The notes: generated by a model not told the origin, from the sequence alone. A DNA stretch of 64,000 nucleotides from Saccharofermentans sp. (GCA_024695565.1 JAILHX010000157.1:1-64000), one strand, 5' to 3'; numbered from the stretch's first letter, positions 17,247 to 26,424 are shown. Program-made: numbers and translations.

Positions 17247-20200
17247 ATGTACAACAAAGTTTCAAAAGACCTTAATTTCGTAGACAGAGAGAAACAGGTT
17301 CTCGAATTCTGGAAGCAGAACGACATTTACAGGAAGAGCATTGCCCCCAAGGCAGACGGTGCTCCGACTTTTACTCTTTATGACGGCCCTCCGACAGCTA
17401 ACGGTAAGCCTCATATCGGACATATTAAGACAAGAGTCATCAAGGACGTTATCCCGAGATATCACGCAATGAAGGGCGAGACCATCGTCTTCAAGGCAGG
17501 CTGGGATACACACGGACTTCCTGTTGAGCTCGAAGTCGAGAAGGCATTGGGCATCAACGGCAAGCCGCAGATCGAAGGCTATGGTGTTGAGCCCTTCATC
17601 AAGAAATGTAAGGAATCCGTATGGACATACAAGGATCAGTGGGAACACATGAGTGACCGCGTCGGCTTCTGGGCTGATATGGAGAATCCTTACGTAACAT
17701 ACGACAACAACTACATCGAGTCTGAGTGGTGGGCATTGAAGCAGATGTGGGATCAGGGCCTCATCTATAAGGGCCACAAGATCGTTCCTTACTGCCCGAG
17801 ATGCGGTACGGCTCTGTCTTCACACGAAGTTGCTCAAGGATATAAGACAGTCAAGGAGAGATCCGCTGTCGTCAGATTCAAGTGCGTTGATGAGGATGCA
17901 TACTTCCTCGCATGGACAACAACACCCTGGACACTTCCTTCAAACGTTGCTTTGTGCCTTAACCCCAACGATGAGTATTCCAAGGTAAAGGCTTGCGACG
18001 GTTACACATATTACATGGCAACCGCTCTGCTCGATTCCGTACTGGGCGGTCTTGCAAAAGACGGTGAGAAGTCTTATGAGATCCTTGAATCTTACAAGGG
18101 TACTGACCTTGCCGGCAGATCTTACGAGGCTCTCTATCAGGGAACAGCTGATGAGGCAGCCAAGCAGAAGAAAAAGGCTCACTACACAGTATGCGACGAG
18201 TACGTAACGATGGAAGACGGTACAGGTATCGTTCACATCGCTCCCGCATTCGGTGAAGACGACGCAAGAGTCGGAAGAGACAATGACCTTCCGATGGTTC
18301 AGTTTGTTGATACAAGGGGTAACCTTACTGAGGAGACTCCTTTTGCAGGCTTGTTCGTTAAGGATGCAGATCCTGAGGTTCTTAAGGATCTCGATTCGAG
18401 AAGCCTTCTTTTCTCTGCTCCCAAGTTCGAGCACGAGTATCCTTTCTGCTGGAGATGCGACACACCCTTGATCTACTTTGCAAGATCAACATGGTTCATC
18501 GCAATGAGCAAGAAGAGAGACGAACTCTTAAAGTCCAACAATATGGTCAACTGGATGCCTGAGACTATCCGTGACGGCCGTATGGGTGACTTCTTGAGAA
18601 ACGTAATCGACTGGGGCATCTCACGTGAGCGTTACTGGGGTACACCTCTGCCGGTATGGGAGTGCGAGTGCGGAGAGAGACACTGCATCGGTTCTATCGA
18701 AGAACTCAAGTCCATGAGTGACGATTGTCCTGATGATATCGAGCTTCACAAGCCTTATGTTGATAACGTACACATCAAGTGCCCCAAGTGCGGCGGCAGG
18801 ATGCAGAGAGTTACGGAAGTTATCGACTGCTGGTTCGACTCAGGTTCAATGCCTTTTGCTCAGTATCACTATCCTTTTGAGAACAAGGAATTCTTCGATA
18901 CACACTATCCCTGCCAGTTCATCTCTGAGGGTATCGACCAGACAAGAGGATGGTTCTATTCACTTATCGCTATTTCAACAGTACTCTTCGGCAGAGCACC
19001 GTTCGAAAATTGTATTGTTATGGGTATCGTTCAGGATAAGGACGGTATCAAGATGAGTAAGCACTTGGGCAACGTTGTTGATCCTTGGGACGTTCTTGAT
19101 TCCCAGGGTGCTGACGCTGCAAGATGGTATTTCTATACAGCTAACCAGCCCTGGCTTCCTTCAAGATTCTCCAAGGAAGCTGTTAACGACGGCATCAAGA
19201 AGTTCATCGGAACATTCTGGAACACATATGCGTTCTACGTTATGTATGCTGACATCGATAACTTCGATCCTACAAAGCACACACTTGATAAGGCTTCTTT
19301 GGGCGCTATGGACAGATGGGTGCTCTCACGTCTTAACACTCTCATCAAGGTTGTTAACGAGAAGATGGATGCTTATGACATCGCCCAGTCTGCAAGACTT
19401 ATCCAGGACTTCACAGAGGAGCTGTCTAACTGGTATGTAAGACGCTGCCGTGACAGATACTGGGGTGCTGAGGAGACTCAGGATAAGGTTAATGCCTACA
19501 TGACTCTCTACACAGTCCTCGATAACCTCACAAGACTCTGTGCTCCGTTCGTACCGTTCATGACAGAAGAAATCTATCAGAACATCGTACGTTCTGTTGA
19601 TAAGGAAGCTCCCATCTCTGTACACCTCGCTAAGTATCCTGTAGCAGACGAGAGCCTTATTGATTCCAAGCTCGAAGAGGAGATGGAACTTGTACAGCAG
19701 ATCGTAACTTTGGGCCATAGCTGCCGTGAATCTGCTTCCATCAAGAACCGTCAGCCTCTGTCTGAGATCTATGTTGTATCCGAGATAGGACTTGATGACG
19801 AATATAAGCCGATCGTTCTTGACGAGCTCAACATCCGTAAGATGGAGGTATTAAGCGATGCTTCTTCTCTTGTTGATTATTCATTCAAGCCTCAGCTCAG
19901 AACATGCGGCAGAAAGTTCGGCAAGAATTTAAACGATGCCAAGGAAGTTATCGCAAATCTTCCGGGCAAGGAGACATATAACAGCTTGAAGCAGGGCTCT
20001 GTTAAGATCACTGTTAACGGCGAAGAGTATGAGATGACAGAAGAAGACTTTTTGATCGAGACAACCCAGCCTGAGGGATTCTCAACACAGTCATCCGGCA
20101 GTCTTACGGTTTCTATCTCTACGGTTCTTACCGATGAGCTCATCGAAGACGGCCTTGTAAGAGAGATGATCTCCAAGATCCAGACACACAGAAAAGAGAC

Positions 20201-20396
20201 AGAAGGCCTTACAGTTACTGACCGTATCGTTCTCAAGTATGAGGGCAACGACAAGCTCGCTGAAGTAATCGAAAAGAAGAAGGACTACCTTGCTTCCGAG
20301 GTCCTTGCAGTTGAGATCGCAAACGGCACAGGCGACAATTCCAAGGAATGGAATGTCAACGGCGAGAAGATCACATTCTCCGTTGTCAAGGCTTGA
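17247..20396 (+). CDS. ileS: Isoleucyl-tRNA synthetase, type 2 (eukaryote-like)
   Basis: 1049 residues, class I synthetase charging tRNA-Ile. The signature PPTANGKPHIGH puts HIGH at residues 56-59. The KMSKS loop reads KMSKH (about 602-606) in GIKMSKHLGNVVDPW. The CP1 editing domain contains LAWTTTPWTLPSNVALCLNP. Cys pairs CPRCG and CPKCG suggest a structural zinc. The length, the long C-terminal region without the usual C-terminal zinc finger, and the wording of the core place it in the IleS2 clade, which many Clostridia have instead of IleS1. IleS2 enzymes as a class are intrinsically less sensitive to mupirocin (established for the family; not shown for this protein). Confidence 0.96.
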   Translation: MYNKVSKDLNFVDREKQVLEFWKQNDIYRKSIAPKADGAPTFTLYDGPPTANGKPHIGHIKTRVIKDVIPRYHAMKGETIVFKAGWDTHGLPVELEVEKALGINGKPQIEGYGVEPFIKKCKESVWTYKDQWEHMSDRVGFWADMENPYVTYDNNYIESEWWALKQMWDQGLIYKGHKIVPYCPRCGTALSSHEVAQGYKTVKERSAVVRFKCVDEDAYFLAWTTTPWTLPSNVALCLNPNDEYSKVKACDGYTYYMATALLDSVLGGLAKDGEKSYEILESYKGTDLAGRSYEALYQGTADEAAKQKKKAHYTVCDEYVTMEDGTGIVHIAPAFGEDDARVGRDNDLPMVQFVDTRGNLTEETPFAGLFVKDADPEVLKDLDSRSLLFSAPKFEHEYPFCWRCDTPLIYFARSTWFIAMSKKRDELLKSNNMVNWMPETIRDGRMGDFLRNVIDWGISRERYWGTPLPVWECECGERHCIGSIEELKSMSDDCPDDIELHKPYVDNVHIKCPKCGGRMQRVTEVIDCWFDSGSMPFAQYHYPFENKEFFDTHYPCQFISEGIDQTRGWFYSLIAISTVLFGRAPFENCIVMGIVQDKDGIKMSKHLGNVVDPWDVLDSQGADAARWYFYTANQPWLPSRFSKEAVNDGIKKFIGTFWNTYAFYVMYADIDNFDPTKHTLDKASLGAMDRWVLSRLNTLIKVVNEKMDAYDIAQSARLIQDFTEELSNWYVRRCRDRYWGAEETQDKVNAYMTLYTVLDNLTRLCAPFVPFMTEEIYQNIVRSVDKEAPISVHLAKYPVADESLIDSKLEEEMELVQQIVTLGHSCRESASIKNRQPLSEIYVVSEIGLDDEYKPIVLDELNIRKMEVLSDASSLVDYSFKPQLRTCGRKFGKNLNDAKEVIANLPGKETYNSLKQGSVKITVNGEEYEMTEEDFLIETTQPEGFSTQSSGSLTVSISTVLTDELIEDGLVREMISKIQTHRKETEGLTVTDRIVLKYEGNDKLAEVIEKKKDYLASEVLAVEIANGTGDNSKEWNVNGEKITFSVVKA

Positions 20397-20404
20397 GGTA
20401 ACTT

Positions 20405-21130
20405 ATGCTTATAGACCTGTTCAGACAAGGATTTACGCCGCAGCAGATAATCTATTACATAATTATCTATCTGTTTGCGATGACATTGGCGTTTTCTATT
20501 CACGAGTTCATGCATGCCGCAGTGGCTGTATGGCTCGGTGATGAGACGCCGAGAAACATGGGAAGGCTTACGCTTAACCCAATAGCTCACATTGATCCTG
20601 TCGGAACGATTCTCCTGCTCGTAGCCGGATTCGGCTGGGGTAAACCCGTAATGTATAACCCCAACAGACTAAATAGATTTAAGAGCCACCGCTGGATGAA
20701 CATCATGGTTCATCTGGCCGGTGTTACGGGTAACTTTATTCTCGCTTATGCATGCTTTGTTATCGCTAATCTTTTCGCGACCCTGGGAGTCAGATTCTCA
20801 GGACTTGAGAATGTATTTCATCCCTTATATGAAGCGTTTATTTATACATATGTATTCTCTATGATGCTTCTGGCATTCAACCTTCTGCCGATCCCGCCTC
20901 TGGACGGATTCCATGTTCTGGAAGAATGTCTGCCTTATAAGTGGAGAAGCACTCCCGGATACAGAAAATTCCAGCAGTTCTCGCCCTTTATCATCTGGGG
21001 CGTGTTTATCCTGAGTACGATAACCAGCATTCCTCTCCTCAGCAGAGTAATAAACCTCATAGAGATACCATTCACTCTATTGATCGAATTGATGAGCATT
21101 CCGTTCAATCTGTTATTCTCTTTGATCTGA
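20405..21130 (+). CDS. Site-2 protease family membrane metalloprotease (M50)
   Basis: 241 residues, five or six hydrophobic segments. The zinc motif HEFMH (HExxH) is in the first membrane segment (AFSIHEFMHAAVAVWLGD). NPIAHIDPVGTILLL follows, and the second metal-ligand motif is in NLLPIPPLDG, whose Asp is the third ligand. This is the compact YwhC/Rv-type S2P without PDZ, distinct from the RseP-like protease at 41216. Such proteins cut substrates in or near the membrane; the substrate here is unknown. It sits nine bases downstream of ileS and nine upstream of scpA, the usual Firmicute context (peptidase-scpA-scpB). Confidence 0.92.
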   Translation: MLIDLFRQGFTPQQIIYYIIIYLFAMTLAFSIHEFMHAAVAVWLGDETPRNMGRLTLNPIAHIDPVGTILLLVAGFGWGKPVMYNPNRLNRFKSHRWMNIMVHLAGVTGNFILAYACFVIANLFATLGVRFSGLENVFHPLYEAFIYTYVFSMMLLAFNLLPIPPLDGFHVLEECLPYKWRSTPGYRKFQQFSPFIIWGVFILSTITSIPLLSRVINLIEIPFTLLIELMSIPFNLLFSLI

Positions 21131-21139
21131 CGTCTTAAT

Positions 21140-21898
21140 ATGCTTGAGCAAGTAGCAAAACCTGACATAAAATTAAGACAATTTGAAGGACCGCTGGATC
21201 TCCTTCTCCATCTTATCGAGAAGAACGATGTAGATATCTACGATATTCCGATAAGCACCATTACTTCGCAATACATGGACTATATTGAGTCGATGCAGGA
21301 GTTCGATATGGAGCTCGCATCCGACTTTCTTGTCATGGGCGCAACACTTGTCTCCATCAAGTCCAGAATGATGCTTCCCGGTATGCAGGCGGCATTGGGA
21401 GGCGGCGAAGATGTCGTTGACCCCAGAGAAGAACTCGTTATCTCGCTCATGAGATACAAGAGATGCCGTGTTTTCGCTTCAGACCTCAAGGAGAGAAGGG
21501 AGAAGTTTGACGGCGCGAGATTCCGTTATGCTTCAACGGCAAAGCAGCTTGGCATCACTATAGAGCCTGCTCCGCAGGTCTTCTCCATTGAGGAATTCAA
21601 CGACGCGGTCTCTACCATCAATGAACGCAACCAGATGCGATTTACGGATATTACTTCCAAGATCACGCATATCCTGCAAAGAGATAAACGTTCGATAAAG
21701 GAGAGGATCAAGTCCATCTGGCGCTCCATCACGGGCAAGGGCAAAATCCTATTAAGTTCACTGTTTAACAGCAAGACTGAGAAGATGGATAAGGTCGTAA
21801 GCTTTCTGGCTGTGTTAGAGCTCATAAGGGACAATAAGATCACTGTAGAACAAGACAAGAACTTCGGTGAGATCACTATCGAGGAGAAGAAGATCTGA
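21140..21898 (+). CDS. scpA: Segregation and condensation protein A
   Basis: 252 residues, the kleisin subunit of the SMC-ScpAB condensin. The opening stretch FEGPLDLLLHLIEKNDVDIYD with IPISTITSQY is the SMC-head-binding part. MELASDFLVMGATLVSIKSRMMLP is the central helix, and the C-terminal winged helix contains VVSFLAVLELIRDNKI. It is translationally coupled to scpB: its TGA shares one base with the scpB ATG. Confidence 0.97.
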   Translation: MLEQVAKPDIKLRQFEGPLDLLLHLIEKNDVDIYDIPISTITSQYMDYIESMQEFDMELASDFLVMGATLVSIKSRMMLPGMQAALGGGEDVVDPREELVISLMRYKRCRVFASDLKERREKFDGARFRYASTAKQLGITIEPAPQVFSIEEFNDAVSTINERNQMRFTDITSKITHILQRDKRSIKERIKSIWRSITGKGKILLSSLFNSKTEKMDKVVSFLAVLELIRDNKITVEQDKNFGEITIEEKKI

Positions 21899-22575
21899 TG
21901 GAATATGAAGATGATTTTAAGATAACCGCACAAGAACTTCCGGGAGCCATTGAATCGATCCTGTTTGTATCAGGTGATCCGGTATCGGTGGATAAACTTT
22001 CTGATATCCTGAACTGCTCCAAGAATGCTGTTTTGGAAGCTCTTAAGCATCTGACTGACAGATATGCGGGCAATCCGTGGAGCGGTCTTGAGATCAGGAG
22101 GACCGAAGATTCTTATGCGATCATGACAAGACCTTCACAGAAGAAGATCCTTGACAGAATGTTCGGCCCCAGACAGTCTCCGCCGCTCTCGCAGGCATCT
22201 TATGAGACTCTGGCTGTCATCGCATATAACCAGCCCTGCACGAGAGCGCAGGTCGAATTGGTAAGAGGCGTATCTTCCGATTCGATCATATCAAGACTTC
22301 TGGACAGGGGCTGGATCGAAGAAGCAGGTAATCTCGATGCACCTGGCAGACCTTCTCTCTTCAAGACGTCGAAAAAGTTTCTTACTGAATTCGGCATTGA
22401 ATCCGTAAGGGATCTCCCGCCACTTGAACTTATGAGTTACCAGACCATCAGAGACATGGAGAACTCTCTGAAGGAAGCTACTGCCGGCGAAGACAAGCAG
22501 ATCTCAATAGAGAGCATCATGCAGCCTGAAGCTGAAGAGAACAAAGAAGGTGAGTCTGATGACGAGAACTCTTGA
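21898..22575 (+). CDS. scpB: Segregation and condensation protein B
   Basis: 225 residues, the paired winged-helix partner that dimerises on ScpA. Typical segments are IESILFVSGDPVSVDKLSDIL at the start, SYETLAVIAYNQPCTRAQVE and VRGVSSDSIISRLLDRGWIEE in the second winged helix, and ETAGRPSLFKT-like text (GNLDAPGRPSLFKTSKKFL). The tail of about 35 residues is acidic and family-typical. The end overlaps the next gene by 17 bases. Confidence 0.97.
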   Translation: MEYEDDFKITAQELPGAIESILFVSGDPVSVDKLSDILNCSKNAVLEALKHLTDRYAGNPWSGLEIRRTEDSYAIMTRPSQKKILDRMFGPRQSPPLSQASYETLAVIAYNQPCTRAQVELVRGVSSDSIISRLLDRGWIEEAGNLDAPGRPSLFKTSKKFLTEFGIESVRDLPPLELMSYQTIRDMENSLKEATAGEDKQISIESIMQPEAEENKEGESDDENS

Positions 22576-23446
22576 TCTTATCGAAAATGCCGTCTCCAAC
22601 ATGAGCAAGGGCCATAAGGCCATTGCCAACTATATCCTTGAGTCTTATGACAAGGCCGCATACATGACGGCTGCAAAGCTCGGTGAAGAGGTAGGCGTAT
22701 CGGAATCCACTGTCGTAAGATTTACGACTGAACTGGGGTTTGACGGATATCCGGAGTTCCAGAAGGCCCTTCAGGAGGAGATGAAGTCCAAGCTGACATC
22801 CGTTCAGCGTCTGGGTCTTACCGAGAAGTTTGAGAGCGACAGTGAAGCTTTGAAATCAGTTGTCGCACAGGATATCAATAACCTCAGGGATTCACTTAAT
22901 TCAATTGACGAGAAAGAGTTCACCAACGCAGTAAATTCACTGCTTGGTGCCCGCAAGATATACATCATGGGAATCAGGGCGTCAGCGCCTCTGTCGGAGT
23001 TCATGCACTTTTACATGACACTTCTTTTCGACGACGTTGTATTGGTAAGAAGCACATGCACAAATGAGCTTTTCGAGCAGATCATGCCGATAGGCGAAGG
23101 CGACGTCATGATCGGTATCTCATTCCCGAGATATTCTGCAAGAACCATCAATTCCATGGGATATGCCAAGAAGAAAGGCGCTACGATCATTGCCATCACC
23201 GACAAGGACGATACCGCAATGACGGAGTATGCCGATATTAAACTGTTTGCTAAATCTTCAATGGCTTCATTTGTAGATTCGCTGACTGCACCGCTCTCGC
23301 TGATCAATGCACTCCTGGTATCACTCGGAATGCACAGAAAAGAGCACATCAAATCTTCTCTGGAGTCATTGGAAACGATGTGGTCCCAGTACCGCGTCTA
23401 CGAGATAGGCAGAGACCGCAAATCAGAAGACGGAGATATTTTATAA
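22559..23446 (+). CDS. MurR/RpiR-family transcriptional regulator
   Basis: 295 residues from the ATG at 22559, which has GAAGG eight bases upstream; a GTG nine bases earlier is on top of that RBS. The N-terminal RpiR helix-turn-helix (residues 1-75) includes AAKLGEEVGVSESTVVRFTTELGFDGYPEF. The C-terminal SIS domain (about 120-250) has the phosphosugar-binding type segments KIYIMGIRASAPLSEF and GDVMIGISFPRYSARTI. It would bind DNA in response to a sugar phosphate. No sugar genes are adjacent, so its target is unknown; it lies between scpB and cmk in a housekeeping operon. Confidence 0.92.
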   Translation: MTRTLDLIENAVSNMSKGHKAIANYILESYDKAAYMTAAKLGEEVGVSESTVVRFTTELGFDGYPEFQKALQEEMKSKLTSVQRLGLTEKFESDSEALKSVVAQDINNLRDSLNSIDEKEFTNAVNSLLGARKIYIMGIRASAPLSEFMHFYMTLLFDDVVLVRSTCTNELFEQIMPIGEGDVMIGISFPRYSARTINSMGYAKKKGATIIAITDKDDTAMTEYADIKLFAKSSMASFVDSLTAPLSLINALLVSLGMHRKEHIKSSLESLETMWSQYRVYEIGRDRKSEDGDIL

Positions 23447-23458
23447 AGGAGAACTAAT

Positions 23459-24133
23459 ATGGGTATTTATCAGATCGCTATCGACGGACCTTCAGGTTCA
23501 GGCAAGAGCACACTTGCTAAGGGCATAGCCAAAGAACTCGGCATTATGTACCTTGATACAGGCGCCATGTACCGCACATGTGCCGTTGCTTCCATCAAGA
23601 GAGGTATCAACCCCAAGGATGCTGATGCAGTTAAGCAGATGATGGATGACGTTAAGATCGAAGTCGAGTTTATTGACGGTGTTCAGCACATGATCCTCGA
23701 CGGTGAGGACGTTACGGGTGAACTCAGAACTCCTCAGACGTCCATTGCAGCATCAGATATCTCAGCTCTTCCTTTTGTAAGAACCGCAATGGTTTCCCTG
23801 CAAAGAGAGATCGCCAAGAATCAGACATTTGTCCTTGACGGCAGAGACATCGCATCAGTTGTCCTTCCTGACGCCAAGTATAAGTTCTTCGTTATCTGTT
23901 CTCCTGAAGTAAGAGCAGAGAGGAGACTTGCTGAGCTTCAGGCTGCAGGCGACAATTCACAGACATTAGAAGAAGTATTGAGAGATATTAACTACAGAGA
24001 CGAGCAGGATTCCAAGAGAGCTGCTTCTCCGCTTATCCAGGTCCCTGAAGCTATAGTCATCGATACAGGCAAGTACACGATCGAAGGTACAAGAGAATTC
24101 CTCTTAAGCCACCTGGATGAAGAAGATAAATGA
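23459..24133 (+). CDS. cmk: Cytidylate kinase
   Basis: 224 residues. Phosphorylates CMP and dCMP with ATP. The P-loop GPSGSGKST is at about residues 10-18, and LGIMYLDTGAMYR and LDGRDIASVVLPDA are the nucleotide-monophosphate-binding segments. Lid residues are in SPEVRAERR. RBS AAAGGAG lies seven bases upstream. The last four bases overlap the ATG of ispH-rpsA (ATGA), the usual cmk-ispH-S1 clostridial order. Confidence 0.97.
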   Translation: MGIYQIAIDGPSGSGKSTLAKGIAKELGIMYLDTGAMYRTCAVASIKRGINPKDADAVKQMMDDVKIEVEFIDGVQHMILDGEDVTGELRTPQTSIAASDISALPFVRTAMVSLQREIAKNQTFVLDGRDIASVVLPDAKYKFFVICSPEVRAERRLAELQAAGDNSQTLEEVLRDINYRDEQDSKRAASPLIQVPEAIVIDTGKYTIEGTREFLLSHLDEEDK

Positions 24134-26190
24134 ACATAACCGTCGCTAAGTCTTCAGGGTTCTGTTTTGGTGTTAAGAATGCGGTATCGGCTGCACAGGA
24201 TGCGGTCGGCGTTGTATCTGACGGCAGGAAACTTGTCATGCTGGGCGAGATCGTCCATAACCGTTATGTGGTAGATAAGCTCGTGGAAGGCGGGTTTACG
24301 ATCTGCGAGACGGCAGAAGAATGCCCGGCTGATTCTGTTGTAATCATCAGAGCGCATGGTGTTACTCCTTCAGAGATCGATATCCTGAAGTCCAAAAATT
24401 GCGAGATCAGGGACATGACCTGTCCGTTCGTTTCCAAGATCCATAAGATCGTCAGTGAGAATTCTTCCGAAGGAAAGAACATAATAATCGCCGGAACGAA
24501 GGGGCACCCTGAGGTAACCGGCATATTGGGCGAAGCAGAGGGCAAAGGCGTCAAATGCGCTGTAATAAAGGCTCCTGAGGATCTTGAGAATCTGGATTTT
24601 CCTCTTGAAAGTGCAATATTGATTTCCCAAACGACTTTCTCGAGCGACATGTTCAAAAAAATTTGCTCAACTGTTAAAAATAAAATTGAAAAATATAATG
24701 TTTTTGATACAATATGTATTACGACTGAAAGTAGGCAAAAGGAAGCCGCTTCGCTCTCTGAGATATCAGATTCGATGATCGTCATCGGTTCTGCTCACAG
24801 TTCGAACACCACCAAGCTTTTTGACATCTGCAAAGGTCGTTGTGCAAGAACATTCCTTGTAAATTCCGGTGCTGAAGTAGGGCGCCTCATCTCGGAAGGG
24901 AAGATCCTTCCTACAGACAGAGTCGGGATTACAGCGGGTGCATCTACACCGGAAGCTATTATTTTGGAGGTTGTTCAACAAATGAACGAAGAAGAGAAGA
25001 TCACAAATCAGGGCTTTGACACAGAGTTTGCCGATGCCGTCGATTCCATTCAGCAGGTTAGAAGAGGTGCCGTTGTTAAGGGCAATATTACTTCCGCTGA
25101 TGACGACTATGTTTACGTAGACGTTCACGACAAGTCCGAAGGAAGAATTTCACGTAAGGAGTTTGATTCGGATCCTGACTTCGATCTTGATAAGGCAATT
25201 GCCGAGCACACAGAAGTTACCGTTAAGGTCAGAAGCATCAAGAATTCCGATCAGGGCAAGGAGATCATCCTTTCTAAGAATGATGTAGAGTCCGAGAAGG
25301 GCAGAGCTGAGATCGAGGAAGCTTATAAGAACAAGACTCCTATCGAAGTTAAGGTTACACGCACAGTTAAGGACGGTATCATCGGTTCTTATAAGGGTGT
25401 AGATATCTATATTCACAGAACACAGATCAAGACAGGCGAGGTTAAGGACCTTGAGTCTTATGTTGGTCAGACTCTCGAGATCGTTGTTACTAAGTTCGAT
25501 ACAGAGAAGGGCCGCCTCAGAATCTCCGGAAGCCACAGAGTTATCGTTTCCGAAGAGCGCCGTAAGAAGTCTGCAGAGATCTGGGACAACATCGAAGAAG
25601 GCAAGCACTATAAAGGTGTAGTAAGAAGCCTTGTTGATTTCGGTGCATTCATCGATATCGGCGGTGTTGACGGACTCGTTCACGTTTCCGAGCTCTCATG
25701 GAGCCGCAACGCTAAGCCCGCTGACGTTCTGAAGGTTGGCGAGGAGATCGACGTTTATGTTAAGTCTTTCGATAAGGAAACAAGAAAGATCTCATTGGGC
25801 TACAAGAAGCTCGAGGATGATCCTTACTACAACATCGAAGAGAGAATGCCTGTAGGCTGCATCGTTCAGGGTACAGTTGTCCGTCTTACAAAGTTCGGCG
25901 CTTTTGTTCAGCTTGAGCCCGATCTCGACGCACTCTGCCACGTTTCTCAGATCTCTTCCAGAAGACTTGAGAAGCCTGAGGATGCTCTTACTGTAGGCCA
26001 GGTTGTTCAGGCTAAGGTTATCAAGATCGAACCCGATGCAAGAAGAATCTCCATCTCCATCAAGGAAGTAGCTCCTATCGATCCTGAGCTCCCTAAGGAA
26101 GAGGCAGCTCCTGCAGAGGAAGCTCCCGTTGCAGAGGAAGCACCTGTAGAGGCAGAGGCTGAAGCACCTGCAGCAGATACAGAAGCTTAA
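24130..26190 (+). CDS. ispH: Bifunctional HMBPP reductase (IspH) / ribosomal protein S1 fusion
   Basis: 686 residues. Residues 1-285 are IspH, the [4Fe-4S] enzyme making IPP and DMAPP in the last MEP step. Cluster cysteines are C12 (SSGFCFGV), C98 (MTCPF) and C196 (ICITTESR). The substrate motifs HGVTPSE and SSNTTKL are present. Residues about 311-632 are four S1 RNA-binding repeats (for example VGCIVQGTVVRLTKFGAFVQ), homologous to ribosomal protein S1. The C-terminus is an acidic Ala/Glu/Pro tail. This fusion is known from Clostridia, so it is not an assembly error. dxr and ispG of the same pathway are at 40-43.6 kb. The gene ends at a strong terminator. Confidence 0.97.
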   Translation: MNITVAKSSGFCFGVKNAVSAAQDAVGVVSDGRKLVMLGEIVHNRYVVDKLVEGGFTICETAEECPADSVVIIRAHGVTPSEIDILKSKNCEIRDMTCPFVSKIHKIVSENSSEGKNIIIAGTKGHPEVTGILGEAEGKGVKCAVIKAPEDLENLDFPLESAILISQTTFSSDMFKKICSTVKNKIEKYNVFDTICITTESRQKEAASLSEISDSMIVIGSAHSSNTTKLFDICKGRCARTFLVNSGAEVGRLISEGKILPTDRVGITAGASTPEAIILEVVQQMNEEEKITNQGFDTEFADAVDSIQQVRRGAVVKGNITSADDDYVYVDVHDKSEGRISRKEFDSDPDFDLDKAIAEHTEVTVKVRSIKNSDQGKEIILSKNDVESEKGRAEIEEAYKNKTPIEVKVTRTVKDGIIGSYKGVDIYIHRTQIKTGEVKDLESYVGQTLEIVVTKFDTEKGRLRISGSHRVIVSEERRKKSAEIWDNIEEGKHYKGVVRSLVDFGAFIDIGGVDGLVHVSELSWSRNAKPADVLKVGEEIDVYVKSFDKETRKISLGYKKLEDDPYYNIEERMPVGCIVQGTVVRLTKFGAFVQLEPDLDALCHVSQISSRRLEKPEDALTVGQVVQAKVIKIEPDARRISISIKEVAPIDPELPKEEAAPAEEAPVAEEAPVEAEAEAPAADTEA

Positions 26191-26211
26191 TTAAATACTT
26201 TAAGTTATTCC

Positions 26212-26248
26212 AAAGACCGCACTTCATTCCGGGTGCGGTCTTTTTTTT
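26212..26248 (+). terminator. Rho-independent terminator of the ispH-rpsA operon
   Basis: An 11-base perfect stem, AAAGACCGCAC (26212-26222) with GTGCGGTCTTT (26233-26243), is followed by a run of eight T counted from the stem end. One of the strongest terminators in the window. Confidence 0.95.
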
Positions 26249-26264
26249 GTTCTTGATCGGCGAA

Positions 26265-26310
26265 AACTATGGTAAAAAGTATGGTCTTGACCATATGTTT
26301 TACCATAGTT
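26265..26310. repeat. 46-base near-perfect palindrome
   Basis: The arms 26265-26287 and 26288-26310 are reverse complements except for one two-base mismatch; the centre is TT with no loop. The outer part is AACTATGGTAAAA / TTTTACCATAGTT and the inner part TATGGTC / GACCATA. It lies 16 bases past the operon terminator, in an AT-rich gap with no gene, so it is not needed as a terminator. It could be a binding site for a dimeric protein, a cruciform, or a remnant of a mobile element. No coding potential seen. Confidence 0.8.
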
Positions 26311-26331
26311 ATATCTAAATGCGTTTTTGGA

Positions 26332-26424
26332 TACGTATAGTAACGTATTAAAAAACGTAATTCTGGCTGTTTTAGGCTGAAAGTGCGTTTAAAAGTGTGT
26401 TTGCTAACGTATCGAAAAACGTAT
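26332..26424. repeat. ACGTA repeat array with a 19-base direct repeat
   Basis: The pentamer ACGTA occurs five times in about 90 bases. Two copies of TAACGTATnnAAAAACGTA (26341-26359 and 26405-26423) differ only in the two middle bases. The spacing of boxes inside each copy is 11 bases, close to one helical turn. The stretch is non-coding and ends about 120 bases before the first tRNA gene. The rest of the gap to 26547 is AT-rich and shows nothing else I can name. Confidence 0.7.

Noticed and set aside
24130..26190. ispH and rpsA joined by a frameshift or assembly error
   Set aside because: The frame is open throughout, the linker is reasonable, and the same fusion is known in Clostridia.
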